DNA of 12,464 nt from JAPEKQ01 sp964597945 (GTDB lineage Bacteria; Joyebacterota; Joyebacteria; Joyebacterales; Joyebacteraceae): NCBI GenBank assembly GCA_964597945.1, contig CAZRAD010000080.1:1-12464 (forward strand), given 5' to 3'. The position numbers were made by a program, and so were the translations under genes. This document shows, piece after piece, positions 6,774-12,464 of the stretch (positions are counted from its first letter, which is position 1; every line of letters starts with the position of its first letter). The notes under the pieces are model-generated. The model saw only the letters and a list, made by a program, of their open reading frames with translations. It made no database searches and had not been told where the DNA came from.

Positions 6774-7383
6774 ACCCACCTCCCACTGCCGGGTCGAGAA
6801 GCGGCAGATTCACCTCGAAATGAAGTCCTCTGAGGTAATCCTGATCGCTTTCCTCGGTCCACCGCATCGTCGCGAGCGTCGCGCTCCCGAACGACCTCGC
6901 AAGCTCGGCGTCGGCTCGCAGCGTATCGACGTACTGCATCAGCTGGTTGACGCTCTCATCGCGGGTCTTGGCCTTCACCTGACCGTAGACGCGGAGCGAA
7001 TGGTCGCCGGCCGCGGATCCAAGGAGTGGCTTGGCATAGCTGACACGCATGTACCAGACATTCTCTGGGGTCAGCTCGCCGACGCGTTCCAGCAGAACGC
7101 TCCACTGCGGCTGCAACGACCTGACACGCAGAAGGCCAACCTGCTCCTCGCTGATGCCGCCGCCCTCATCGATGACCTGGTTGAGGACCTCCTGGACATC
7201 CGCCAGACGTGCGCTCGCCGCGATCACACCCCGGCCGGTGCTCCAGAGCGCCTGACCGTAGAGCGCCATCGTGACGAAATTCAGTCCGACCAACAGCACC
7301 ACCACCGCCAGGGCGCGCGTCCTGTTGCGCTCCTGCAGTCGACGTTCCTCGCCGAGGCGGTAGATGTTGAGTTCGAAAAGCAC
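6760..7383 (-). CDS. pilN: PilN-like inner-membrane alignment protein
   Basis: The protein has 207 residues. The N-terminus reads MLFELNIYRLGEERRLQERN, matching the cytoplasmic PilN tail that docks into PilM. The usual INLLPxR motif is changed to LNIYRLG. One membrane segment follows at about 25-45 (ALAVVVLLVGLNFVTMAL), then a helical region and a periplasmic ferredoxin-like domain (VLLERVGELTPENVWYMRVS; LRVYGQVKAKTRDESVNQLM). PilN pairs with PilO and links cytoplasmic PilM to the periplasmic part of the machine. The GTG start at 7383 has GAGGAGG six bases upstream and lies three bases after the pilM stop. The C-terminal end holds the pilO ribosome site. Confidence 0.88.
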   Translation of the reverse strand: MLFELNIYRLGEERRLQERNRTRALAVVVLLVGLNFVTMALYGQALWSTGRGVIAASARLADVQEVLNQVIDEGGGISEEQVGLLRVRSLQPQWSVLLERVGELTPENVWYMRVSYAKPLLGSAAGDHSLRVYGQVKAKTRDESVNQLMQYVDTLRADAELARSFGSATLATMRWTEESDQDYLRGLHFEVNLPLLDPAVGGGYDGA

Positions 7384-7386
7384 TTC

Positions 7387-8328
7387 CTACCTCCTCCGTG
7401 CGAGTCCCATCGCGAGTGCGAATCGAGGACTCTGGGCCGCGAGTTCCCCCTCAAGCTCGAACGCACCGACCGAGGCGAGCGGGTCCAGAAGTTCCGTGGG
7501 CACGCCGAGCGCGTCCGCGAAGCGTCCGATGACGCCGCTTTCGAGCGAGCGTCCGCCCGCCACGTAGAGCGATTCGATGCCCTTCCTCCCGGTCTCGTTG
7601 TTGTAGAAGGTCAGCGAGAACCTGACCTCTGTGAGTACGTGCTCCAACCAGTTCTCCTGTCTCGGGACGATCGGGATCGAACGTGCGAAGAACAGACCGC
7701 CGCGGGTGTAGACGCTGAGACTGGCGCTCCTGTGTCCGAGGTCCGCCACCGCCACAGCCTGCCCGTTGACAAGCCCCTCCTCGTCCACCTCGTTGATCAG
7801 AGCCGTCGGCGTGAGGTCCACGATCGTCGGTTCGATGCCCGCATCCGCGAGCGCATCGAGATGATCGACCAAGACACCGCTCTGCGCGGCGCCCAGAAGC
7901 ACCTGCGTCCGCTCATCGTTCTTCTCGATGTCCTCGCGTCCGAGCTTCTGGTAGTCCAGGTCCACGTTGTCCGTGTCGAACGGCAGATGCTTCTTCGCCT
8001 CCCACCGCACCGATTCCGCCAGTTCCTTGTCCGACATCTCGGGAAATGCGACGTGCTTGACGCTCACCGACGGGCCGCTGACTGAGGTCACAACCGTGCC
8101 GGCGCGGCCCGGATCGACCCCCGTGCTGCTGAGCGCCTGGTTGATCGCGGCGACGACGCGCTTCCGGGCATCGAGAATGTCGGTTTCGTCCGAGCTGCCC
8201 TGCGGGATCTCCGACAGCGCGACCCCCACGACCTCACTCGAGCTCCGCCGGTGCGCCAGTCGAACAACCTTGACGCTCGACGAACCAACATCGATGCCGG
8301 TGACCACCTGATTCGAGCCAAGTCCCAC
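7387..8328 (-). CDS. pilM: PilM, actin-like cytoplasmic pilus assembly protein
   Basis: The protein has 313 residues and an actin/FtsA-like ATPase fold. The N-terminal nucleotide-binding loop VTGIDVGSSSVKVVRL is typical of PilM. It also has VSVKHVAFPEMSDKELAESV followed by RWEAKKHLPFDTDNVDLDYQ, a strongly conserved PilM segment. A second phosphate-type motif appears in AVADLGHRSASLSVY, and YVAGGRSLESGVIGRFADAL lies near the C-terminus. PilM sits at the inner face of the membrane, binds the PilN tail and couples the ATPase side to the alignment complex. The GTG start at 8328 follows GAGGAGG by four or five bases. It is somewhat shorter than the roughly 350-residue Pseudomonas protein but looks complete. 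Confidence 0.95.
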   Translation of the reverse strand: MGLGSNQVVTGIDVGSSSVKVVRLAHRRSSSEVVGVALSEIPQGSSDETDILDARKRVVAAINQALSSTGVDPGRAGTVVTSVSGPSVSVKHVAFPEMSDKELAESVRWEAKKHLPFDTDNVDLDYQKLGREDIEKNDERTQVLLGAAQSGVLVDHLDALADAGIEPTIVDLTPTALINEVDEEGLVNGQAVAVADLGHRSASLSVYTRGGLFFARSIPIVPRQENWLEHVLTEVRFSLTFYNNETGRKGIESLYVAGGRSLESGVIGRFADALGVPTELLDPLASVGAFELEGELAAQSPRFALAMGLARRR

Positions 8329-8348
8329 GTTTCCTCCTCGGGTCCGCT

Positions 8349-8813
8349 CTATCCCCGGTTCCTCGTGACGGCGACGGCCTCATAGCGAATGCCCTCGTCG
8401 TCCTCTGATATCGCCGATGTTCCCAGATCATCCTCGAGGCGCATCCGGATCGCGACCTTCCGACCGTTGCCGCTCGTGAAGCTCAGAGCCGTGATCCCGT
8501 CGAGCAGAACCGTGTTCGCCTGGTTCCTCAGCTCGTCACCGGCGAGAAAGTACGCGTTCGTGAGGCTGTCCGTCCCGCTTGTCGTGCGCCGATAGATATC
8601 CATACGCGTGTTCGCATTCGAGATCGTCACTGTGCTTCCCGCCCTGACATCCGCCATGATCATGTCGACGACAAGGCTGGCATCACGCTGCACATCCAGT
8701 CTGGCGGCCGTCTGCTGCCACGTCTCGACCGATGTGATGTACATCGTGAAGGCCGCGACAACGATGAACCCGGCGACCAGCGATGCGATGAGAACCTCCA
8801 TGAGTGTCATCAC
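8349..8813 (-). CDS. PilW-like minor prepilin lacking an in-frame leader
   Basis: The protein has 154 residues. Its start (TLMEVLIASLVAGFIVVAAF after two Met) is the hydrophobic core of a type IV prepilin with the Glu at mature position 5. The rest, with VETWQQTAARLDVQRDASLV, resembles PilW-type minor pilins that help form the initiating tip. The leader expected before the MTLME core is missing. The frame is closed by TAG at 8820-8822, and the only starts are GTG at 8813 and ATG at 8810. AGGGG lies just upstream and could serve as the ribosome site. A ten-codon leader-like ORF (8810-8842) is present in another frame. The gene may be frameshifted, or the leader may have been lost. PilW is the best guess from its order after the V-like gene; other minor-pilin names are possible. 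Confidence 0.72.
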   Translation of the reverse strand: MMTLMEVLIASLVAGFIVVAAFTMYITSVETWQQTAARLDVQRDASLVVDMIMADVRAGSTVTISNANTRMDIYRRTTSGTDSLTNAYFLAGDELRNQANTVLLDGITALSFTSGNGRKVAIRMRLEDDLGTSAISEDDEGIRYEAVAVTRNRG

Positions 8814-8842
8814 GCGCCCCTATCGTCAGACGTGCCGGTCAT
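8810..8842 (-). other. Ten-codon leader-like ORF out of frame with the pilW-like gene
   Basis: An ATG at 8842 overlaps the pilV-like stop as ATGA and encodes MTGTSDDRGA. It ends in a TGA that overlaps the pilW-like ATG at 8810 (TGATG). Charged residues followed by Gly-Ala look like a prepilin leader, but the next frame is wrong. It may be the detached leader of the pilW-like gene or a coupling ORF. Confidence 0.35.
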
Positions 8843-9309
8843 TCACCGGGAACCATGGTCACCAGAACGACCTCATCCCTCGGGTGAACCTGCGACCAAC
8901 CGACCCGGACTCTGACGACCTTGCACTCGGCATGCTCGCCGCCCCCAACGGACCATGAGGTGTCCCGCACCGTCCAGGTCATGTCGCCCATCAGATCGTC
9001 AACCGCGTCGCCGTTGCACCGATCATCGATCAGAACGCTGGTGTCCGTGCTCGGGTGCGTTCCAGCGGTCATGTTCAGACTCGTCCAGTCGTCGTCGTTG
9101 CCCGCGGAGTCGTACCCGGCGTCTCTCAGCTCCTCGACCTTGAGCTCGGCCAGCTTCAGAGCCATCCGTCTCTCTCCACCGGTCTCCACCAGCATTCTGC
9201 CGCTGAAGAGCATGTTGTAGAGGAAGATGATGGCTACGGAGAAGACGACCAGTGCGACCATGTTCTCCATAAGGCTCGTGCCGTGCTCGTTTCGGATTCG
9301 CTTCAACAC
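8839..9309 (-). CDS. PilV-like minor prepilin
   Basis: The protein has 156 residues. The leader MLKRIRNEHG ends in Gly at position 10 and is followed by TSLMENMVALVVFSVAIIFL, a type III signal with Glu at +5. Residue +1 is Thr instead of the usual Phe or Met. After the membrane helix come LAELKVEELRDAGYDSAGND and a C-terminal strand-rich part (KVVRVRVGWSQVHPRDEVVL), as in PilV/GspI-like minor pilins. PilD would be needed to cut and methylate it; no pilD is in the window. The start is GTG at 9309, six bases after AGGA; TTG at 9306 is also possible. It follows the pilA hairpin and precedes the pilW-like gene. Confidence 0.8.
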   Translation of the reverse strand: MLKRIRNEHGTSLMENMVALVVFSVAIIFLYNMLFSGRMLVETGGERRMALKLAELKVEELRDAGYDSAGNDDDWTSLNMTAGTHPSTDTSVLIDDRCNGDAVDDLMGDMTWTVRDTSWSVGGGEHAECKVVRVRVGWSQVHPRDEVVLVTMVPGE

Positions 9310-9358
9310 GTCGGATCCTCGCTCGTTCGGGCGCTCCAGCGCTCATCATGCGGGGGGT

Positions 9359-9390
9359 GTGCCGGGACCGCACGGAGGCGGCCCCGGCAC
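9359..9390 (-). terminator. Strong hairpin after pilA (possible partial terminator)
   Basis: Arms at 9359-9371 (GTGCCGGGACCGC) and 9378-9390 (GCGGCCCCGGCAC) give a 13-bp stem with a six-base loop. In minus-strand RNA the single non-Watson-Crick pair is a G-U. It starts eight bases after the pilA stop and is not followed by a T-run. It could attenuate transcription into the minor pilin genes or protect the 3' end of a short pilA mRNA, raising PilA over the downstream proteins. Confidence 0.55.
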
Positions 9391-9398
9391 CTGAGTCA

Positions 9399-9818
9399 CT
9401 ACCAACCGGTCTCCGTGAAGGTACCGGTACCGGCGTCGCTGTTCGCGGCGCTCGCGCTGGTCACCGTGTAGATGACCTTCGCGCTCGCCGGCGCCCAGCT
9501 GCCGGCCTCCGTCGCGGTCACGATGTAGCCGGTCGCCGCAAGTCCGGACAGCGCGTACGTGAAGTACGTCGCGTTGGCGACGTCATCGGCCGCCAGGAAA
9601 TTGTCCATCGTGCCACCGACGTAGGTCCCGTTCCGCTGGAAGTAGACCTTGGCGCCGGAGTTGACGGCATCGATGATGGCGTACGACTCGGACTTCTTAC
9701 CTTCCTTGATGTAGTTCATGTACACGGGCACGCCGATGCCGGCGAGCACCATGACGATCACGACGACCACCATGAGCTCCATCAGCGTGAAACCCTTGCG
9801 GTTCTTGAGCTTGAACAT
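9399..9818 (-). CDS. pilA: Major-type IV pilin (prepilin) PilA
   Basis: The protein has 139 residues. The leader MFKLKNRKG is cut after Gly9; the mature protein starts FTLMELMVVVVIVMVLAGIG, with Phe1, Glu5 and Pro22 as in type IVa pilins and GspG-like proteins. The globular part is about 85 residues, rich in Ala, Thr and Ser, with no Cys, so there is no disulfide-closed D-loop. Aromatic residues fall at mature positions 1, 24, 27, 37, 50, 51 and 57. The ATG at 9818 follows GGAGG by about seven bases. It is preceded by a 336-base gap with a sigma-54 promoter candidate and followed by a strong hairpin, so it is probably transcribed separately at a high level. The call of major subunit rests on the canonical leader and this arrangement. 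Confidence 0.9.
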   Translation of the reverse strand: MFKLKNRKGFTLMELMVVVVIVMVLAGIGVPVYMNYIKEGKKSESYAIIDAVNSGAKVYFQRNGTYVGGTMDNFLAADDVANATYFTYALSGLAATGYIVTATEAGSWAPASAKVIYTVTSASAANSDAGTGTFTETGW

Positions 9819-9878
9819 CTTCGAACCTCCGTGAGTTCACATGCTGCCGGTTAACTGCCGATTCCTCTCTCCTCCTGC

Positions 9879-9913
9879 ACGGAGGCCCGACCTCGTCAAG
9901 GTCCCGCCTCCGT
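9879..9913 (-). other. Hairpin in the pilA leader
   Basis: Outer arms ACGGAGGC and GCCTCCGT pair perfectly over 8 bp. A 2x2 GG/GG internal loop follows, then a 4-bp GACC/GGTC stem and a seven-base loop on the minus strand. It ends about 60 bases before the pilA ATG, and no T-run follows, so a regulatory or stabilising role is as likely as termination. Confidence 0.5.
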
Positions 9914-9946
9914 TCCGCTGCTGCCCCCGGTCTGTCTCCCGGGTGC

Positions 9947-9984
9947 GCCCGCGGCCGGCGCCGCGATGTTGCCCGCGGCCGGCG
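9947..9984. repeat. 14-base direct repeat, two copies
   Basis: GCCCGCGGCCGGCG occurs at 9947-9960 and 9971-9984 with a period of 24 bases. In minus-strand RNA parts of the two copies and the spacer between them pair as GCCGCG with CGCGGC around an eight-base loop. It could be RNA structure or a pair of protein sites; neither can be decided from sequence. Confidence 0.55.
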
Positions 9985-10108
9985 ACGTGATTCGTAGTTC
10001 GACTCCCCCCTTTCGGTCCAGTCTGACTTGCTTGTGTGTGGTTGTCCTGTTGACCTTATCGGTCGTTCCCCGCCTCACCACCTCGCGAGGCCCACGATGT
10101 CAAACCTA

Positions 10109-10124
10109 TGCAACCTTCGTTCCT
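10109..10124 (-). promoter_or_regulatory. pilA: Sigma-54 promoter candidate for pilA
   Basis: The minus strand reads AGGAACGAAGGTTGCA. Against the consensus TGGCACG-N4-TTGCA only the first T and the C after GG differ. The invariant GG and GC are exactly ten bases apart (10122-10123 and 10110-10111). It lies 31 bases after the pilC stop and points at pilA, with a start near 10098. pilA is sigma-54 dependent under PilR in Pseudomonas and Myxococcus. No rpoN or pilSR is in the window to confirm this. Confidence 0.55.
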
Positions 10125-10154
10125 GTTGCCGCGAACCCCTGCGGCGCGGGCCTC

Positions 10155-11390
10155 CTAGCGCCCTCCACCCTTCCTGAGCGCCTGGCCCATGGTGAAGATC
10201 GGCAGGAACGTCGCCACGACCACAATCGTCACCATGCCGCCCACCAGGATGATCATCACGGGCTCGATGACCGATGCGAGCGTGTTGATGGCCGTCTCAC
10301 TCTGCTGGTCGTAGAAATCGGCGATCTCGTTGAGCATGTCGCCCAGACTTCCGGTTTCCTCTCCCGTAGCGACCATCTGAACGATCAGCTCCGGGAAAAC
10401 CTCCACATCGCGGAAGCCGTCCGAGAGATTCCCGCCTCGCGAGACCGACTCCCCGATCTTCTTCACCGCCGTCGAGATCACCTCGTTACCGGAGGTCCGC
10501 CCCGAGAGCGTGAGCGCTTCGATGATCGGAAGACCGCTCTCCACGAGCACGCCCAGCGTCCTGAGGAACTTGGCGATGACGATCTTCTTCACAATGCTTC
10601 CGAACAGCGGCATCCTGAGCTTGACGCCGTCGATGAACAGCCGTCCCTGCGGCGTGACACTGAGTACGCGCCACGCAACGACCGCGCCAACGATCGCGAT
10701 GACGAAGAGCCAGAACTTCGATACGGCGAAGTTGCTGATGTTGAGCACGAGCTGTGTGATACCCGGAAGATCGACACCGAGCTTTGAGTAGGTCTCGCCC
10801 ATCATCGGGATGATCTTGAGGAAGATCACGGCGGACACGACGACCAGGAAGCCGATCATCAGCACCGGGTAGGCCATGGCCGACTTGACCTTGCGTTTGA
10901 TCTCCTCGGAGCGGTCGAGATAGTCTGCGAGCTGCCGTGTGATAAGGTCCAGGCTTCCGCTCTCCTCGCCCGAACGGACAAGACTCACGTACAGATGCGA
11001 GAAGACGCTCGGGTGGCTGGCCAGTGCCTTGGAGAAGGGCTCGCCGTTCGCGACATCATCGGCAACGGAGTTCAGTACGCCGGAGAGGGCTCCGCTCCCG
11101 TCGCTCGCCAGAGCATGAAGCGCTCTGATCAGCGGAAGACCCGCCTTGAGCATCGTTGAAAGCTGACGGGTCGCGAGAGCGACGTCCGTCCCCTTGACCT
11201 TGCTCTTGCCGAACGACGAACCTCCGTCCATCAGCTTGGCGCTGAGCTTCTTCCCGACCTCGCGAACGGAGAGCACGACAAGCCCGCGCGCGTGCAGGAT
11301 GTCAGCGGCGGCCTGAGCCGATTCGGCTGACAGGATGTTGCTGGTGCGCGCGCCGCTCATGTTCTTGGCTACGTACTCGAACTGCCCCAC
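10155..11390 (-). CDS. pilC: PilC/GspF-type inner-membrane platform protein
   Basis: The protein has 411 residues, usual for PilC/GspF. After an N-terminal cytoplasmic part (GQFEYVAKNMSGARTSNILS) come two GspF domains. The first is at about 65-195, with QLSTMLKAGLPLIRALHALA, VRSGEESGSLDLI and a membrane segment (AYPVLMIGFLVVVSAVIFLK). The second is at about 270-400, with FLRTLGVLVESGLPIIEALT, VATGEETGSLGDML and a final membrane segment (VMIILVGGMVTIVVVATFLP). A third hydrophobic stretch (FWLFVIAIVGAVVAW) lies between them. PilC binds PilB in the cytoplasm and is thought to turn and lift pilin subunits into the fibre. The GTG start at 11390 follows GAGGAGG by six bases. It lies 47 bases after pilB and is probably cotranscribed with it. 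Confidence 0.96.
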   Translation of the reverse strand: MGQFEYVAKNMSGARTSNILSAESAQAAADILHARGLVVLSVREVGKKLSAKLMDGGSSFGKSKVKGTDVALATRQLSTMLKAGLPLIRALHALASDGSGALSGVLNSVADDVANGEPFSKALASHPSVFSHLYVSLVRSGEESGSLDLITRQLADYLDRSEEIKRKVKSAMAYPVLMIGFLVVVSAVIFLKIIPMMGETYSKLGVDLPGITQLVLNISNFAVSKFWLFVIAIVGAVVAWRVLSVTPQGRLFIDGVKLRMPLFGSIVKKIVIAKFLRTLGVLVESGLPIIEALTLSGRTSGNEVISTAVKKIGESVSRGGNLSDGFRDVEVFPELIVQMVATGEETGSLGDMLNEIADFYDQQSETAINTLASVIEPVMIILVGGMVTIVVVATFLPIFTMGQALRKGGGR

Positions 11391-11437
11391 GCTGTTCCTC
11401 CTCGGTCGGCCCCGATCGGACCCTCAGCAGGCCCCGG

Positions 11438-12464
11438 TCAGGCGGTCTCAGCCACGATGCTGAGAGCCTCTTCGATCGTCGTGACTCCCTGTCTGACCTT
11501 CATCAGTGCGCCGTCACGGAGCGTCCTCATGCCCTGCGAGACGGCCATACGCTTGATCTCATCCGCCGACTTGCTCTCCAGCACGAGCCGGACGATCTCC
11601 GGCGATGAGACCATCAGTTCATAGATGCCCACGCGGCCTCGGTACCCGCGTCCCTTGCATGCCTTGCACCCCTTGCCCCGGTAGAAGGTCACGCCGTCGA
11701 GTTCGCCGTTCTTGATCGATTCCAGGACGTTCGGTTCGGGCGTGTACTCCTCCTTGCACTCCTGGCAGAGTCTCCGAACGAGACGCTGCGCCATGACCAA
11801 GTGCACGGAGCTCGTGACGAGGTACGGTTCAATGCCGATGTCAACGAGCCTCGTCAGCGACGAGGGGGCGTCGTTGGCGTGCACGGTGCTGAGAACCAGG
11901 TGTCCGGTCAGCGCGGCACGAACGCCGAGTTCCGCGGTTTCGAGGTCTCTCATCTCGCCGATCATGATGATGTCCGGATCCTGCCTGAGGAACGCGCGGA
12001 GACCGCTGGCGAACGTCATGCCGGCTTTGTTGTTGATCGGCACCTGGTTGATTCTGTCGAGGTAGTACTCGACGGGGTCCTCGAGCGTCGTGATGTTCTT
12101 GCTGGTCCGGTCCAGTTCGCTCAGGCCTCCGTAGAGACTCGTCGTCTTACCCGAACCGGTCGGACCGCTGATGAGGACCATGCCGTAGGGCTTGCGGAGT
12201 CCCTTCCGGAACATCGTCAGCGTGTCCTCCTCGAACCCCAGCATCTCGATGTTGCCGGTGAAAGCGGATTTGTCGAGGAGACGCATCGCGATCTTCTCCC
12301 CGTAGACCGTCGGGATGGTCGAGACACGCACGTCCACCTCATGACCGTCCAGCCGCACCGTGAACCGTCCGTCGAGCGGAATACGCCGCTCGGCGACGTC
12401 CATGTTCGAGAGGATCTTGATGCGCACGACGATCGCGTCGCTGAACTGCCTCGGCGGCGTGATG
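11438..12464 (-). CDS. pilB: PilB-type pilus extension ATPase, C-terminal part (5' end beyond right edge)
   Basis: The 341 visible residues hold the whole catalytic part of a GspE/PilB ATPase; typical proteins have about 560, so some 220 N-terminal residues lie off the window. The frame is open to the edge (ITPPRQFSDAIVVRIKILSN), so the internal GTG at 12427 is not the start. Motifs in order are ERRIPLDGRF, Walker A GPTGSGKTTSLYGG (about 12125-12165), the Asp box in LEDPVEYYLDRINQVPI, Walker B DIIMIGEMRD, the His box GHLVLSTVHANDAPSSLTRL, and a zinc site with two Cys pairs (LCQEC and CKAC). The full tetracysteine site and the absence of PilT-like features favour PilB/GspE over the retraction ATPase. 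It powers pilus assembly from the cytoplasmic face with PilC, encoded next. Confidence 0.96.
   Translation of the reverse strand, partial: ITPPRQFSDAIVVRIKILSNMDVAERRIPLDGRFTVRLDGHEVDVRVSTIPTVYGEKIAMRLLDKSAFTGNIEMLGFEEDTLTMFRKGLRKPYGMVLISGPTGSGKTTSLYGGLSELDRTSKNITTLEDPVEYYLDRINQVPINNKAGMTFASGLRAFLRQDPDIIMIGEMRDLETAELGVRAALTGHLVLSTVHANDAPSSLTRLVDIGIEPYLVTSSVHLVMAQRLVRRLCQECKEEYTPEPNVLESIKNGELDGVTFYRGKGCKACKGRGYRGRVGIYELMVSSPEIVRLVLESKSADEIKRMAVSQGMRTLRDGALMKVRQGVTTIEEALSIVAETA

Larger units (their letters stand above)
9819..10098 (-). promoter_or_regulatory. pilA: Predicted long structured 5' leader of pilA mRNA
   Basis: If the sigma-54 candidate at 10109-10124 is used, transcription starts near 10098 and the mRNA has about 280 untranslated bases. 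The region shows no convincing gene. On the minus strand it carries GACC-GATAA-GGTC near its start. Two 14-base direct repeats contribute to a hairpin spanning about 9954-9983 (6 bp, a two-base bulge, then 4 bp). A strong hairpin at 9879-9913 comes last. It does not match the core sequence I know for the c-di-GMP (GEMM) riboswitch. Its role is unknown. Confidence 0.45.

Noticed and set aside
6774..6779. GTG at 6779 as the pilO start
   Set aside because: The GGAGG site would lie against the start codon; spacing fits the ATG at 6773.
6619..8085. Long plus-strand open frame of 488 codons opposite pilM/pilN/pilO
   Set aside because: It is antisense to three clear pilus genes, has Arg-, Leu- and His-rich low-complexity composition and no recognisable motif. 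GC-rich third positions create such frames; others (66-848, 1011-1808, 4538-5347, 9966-10787) are the same.
9896..10081. Small minus-strand ORF of 61 codons inside the pilA leader
   Set aside because: GTG start without a ribosome site, Gly/Ala/Pro-rich tail created by the GC-rich repeats, and no known domain. The RNA structures explain the region better.
9819..10098. c-di-GMP (GEMM) riboswitch before pilA
   Set aside because: The leader lacks the conserved core I would expect (GGGACGCAAAGCC type). A CC-GAAA-GG loop is present but not in the right setting.
10077..10105. TTGACA on the minus strand as a sigma-70 -35 box for pilA
   Set aside because: At 17 bases downstream the only hexamer is TGGTGA, a poor -10 box. 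The overlapping sigma-54 motif is much better.

Overview
This is a GC-rich bacterial window (roughly 60% GC by eye) in which every gene I can support lies on the minus strand. Transcription therefore runs from position 12464 towards 1. The right two thirds (4475-12464) is one continuous type IV pilus (T4P) cluster. In transcription order it holds pilB (its 5' end lies outside the window), pilC, the major-type prepilin pilA, two minor prepilins (pilV-like and pilW-like), then pilM, pilN, pilO, pilP and the secretin pilQ. The left third holds trxB, tldD and tldE, followed by the first 97 codons of a MoxR-type AAA+ ATPase that runs off the left edge.

How the genes work together: PilB is the cytoplasmic extension ATPase, and PilC is the inner-membrane platform it acts on. 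PilA is the main pilus subunit and the V/W-like prepilins probably initiate or prime the fibre. PilM/PilN/PilO/PilP form the inner-membrane alignment complex, and PilQ is the outer-membrane channel, so the host has two membranes. No pilT, pilD or pilS/pilR is visible. Several traits lean towards type II secretion: a PilP with a membrane anchor instead of a lipobox, and a short PilQ without an AMIN domain. TldD and TldE are the two halves of a peptide-processing metalloprotease, and TrxB is thioredoxin reductase. These appear to be a separate housekeeping unit with their own possible promoter.

The non-coding parts are informative. The 336-base pilC-pilA gap carries a good sigma-54 promoter candidate (10109-10124) and a predicted leader of about 280 nt with two strong hairpins. 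A 13-bp hairpin lies 8 bases after the pilA stop, inside the operon. The 319-base pilQ-trxB gap carries a GC-rich hairpin, a 33-base element in two near-identical copies, and a possible -10 box for trxB. Hairpins without a U-tract follow tldE, pilQ and pilA.

Organism: an uncultured, GC-rich, diderm bacterium. The mixed T4P cluster would suit FCB-type candidate phyla or a deltaproteobacterium-like lineage, but the sequence alone does not settle this. I see no clearly new system. The observations most worth checking are the pilA leader, the pilW-like gene that lacks an in-frame prepilin leader, and the tandem element between pilQ and trxB.
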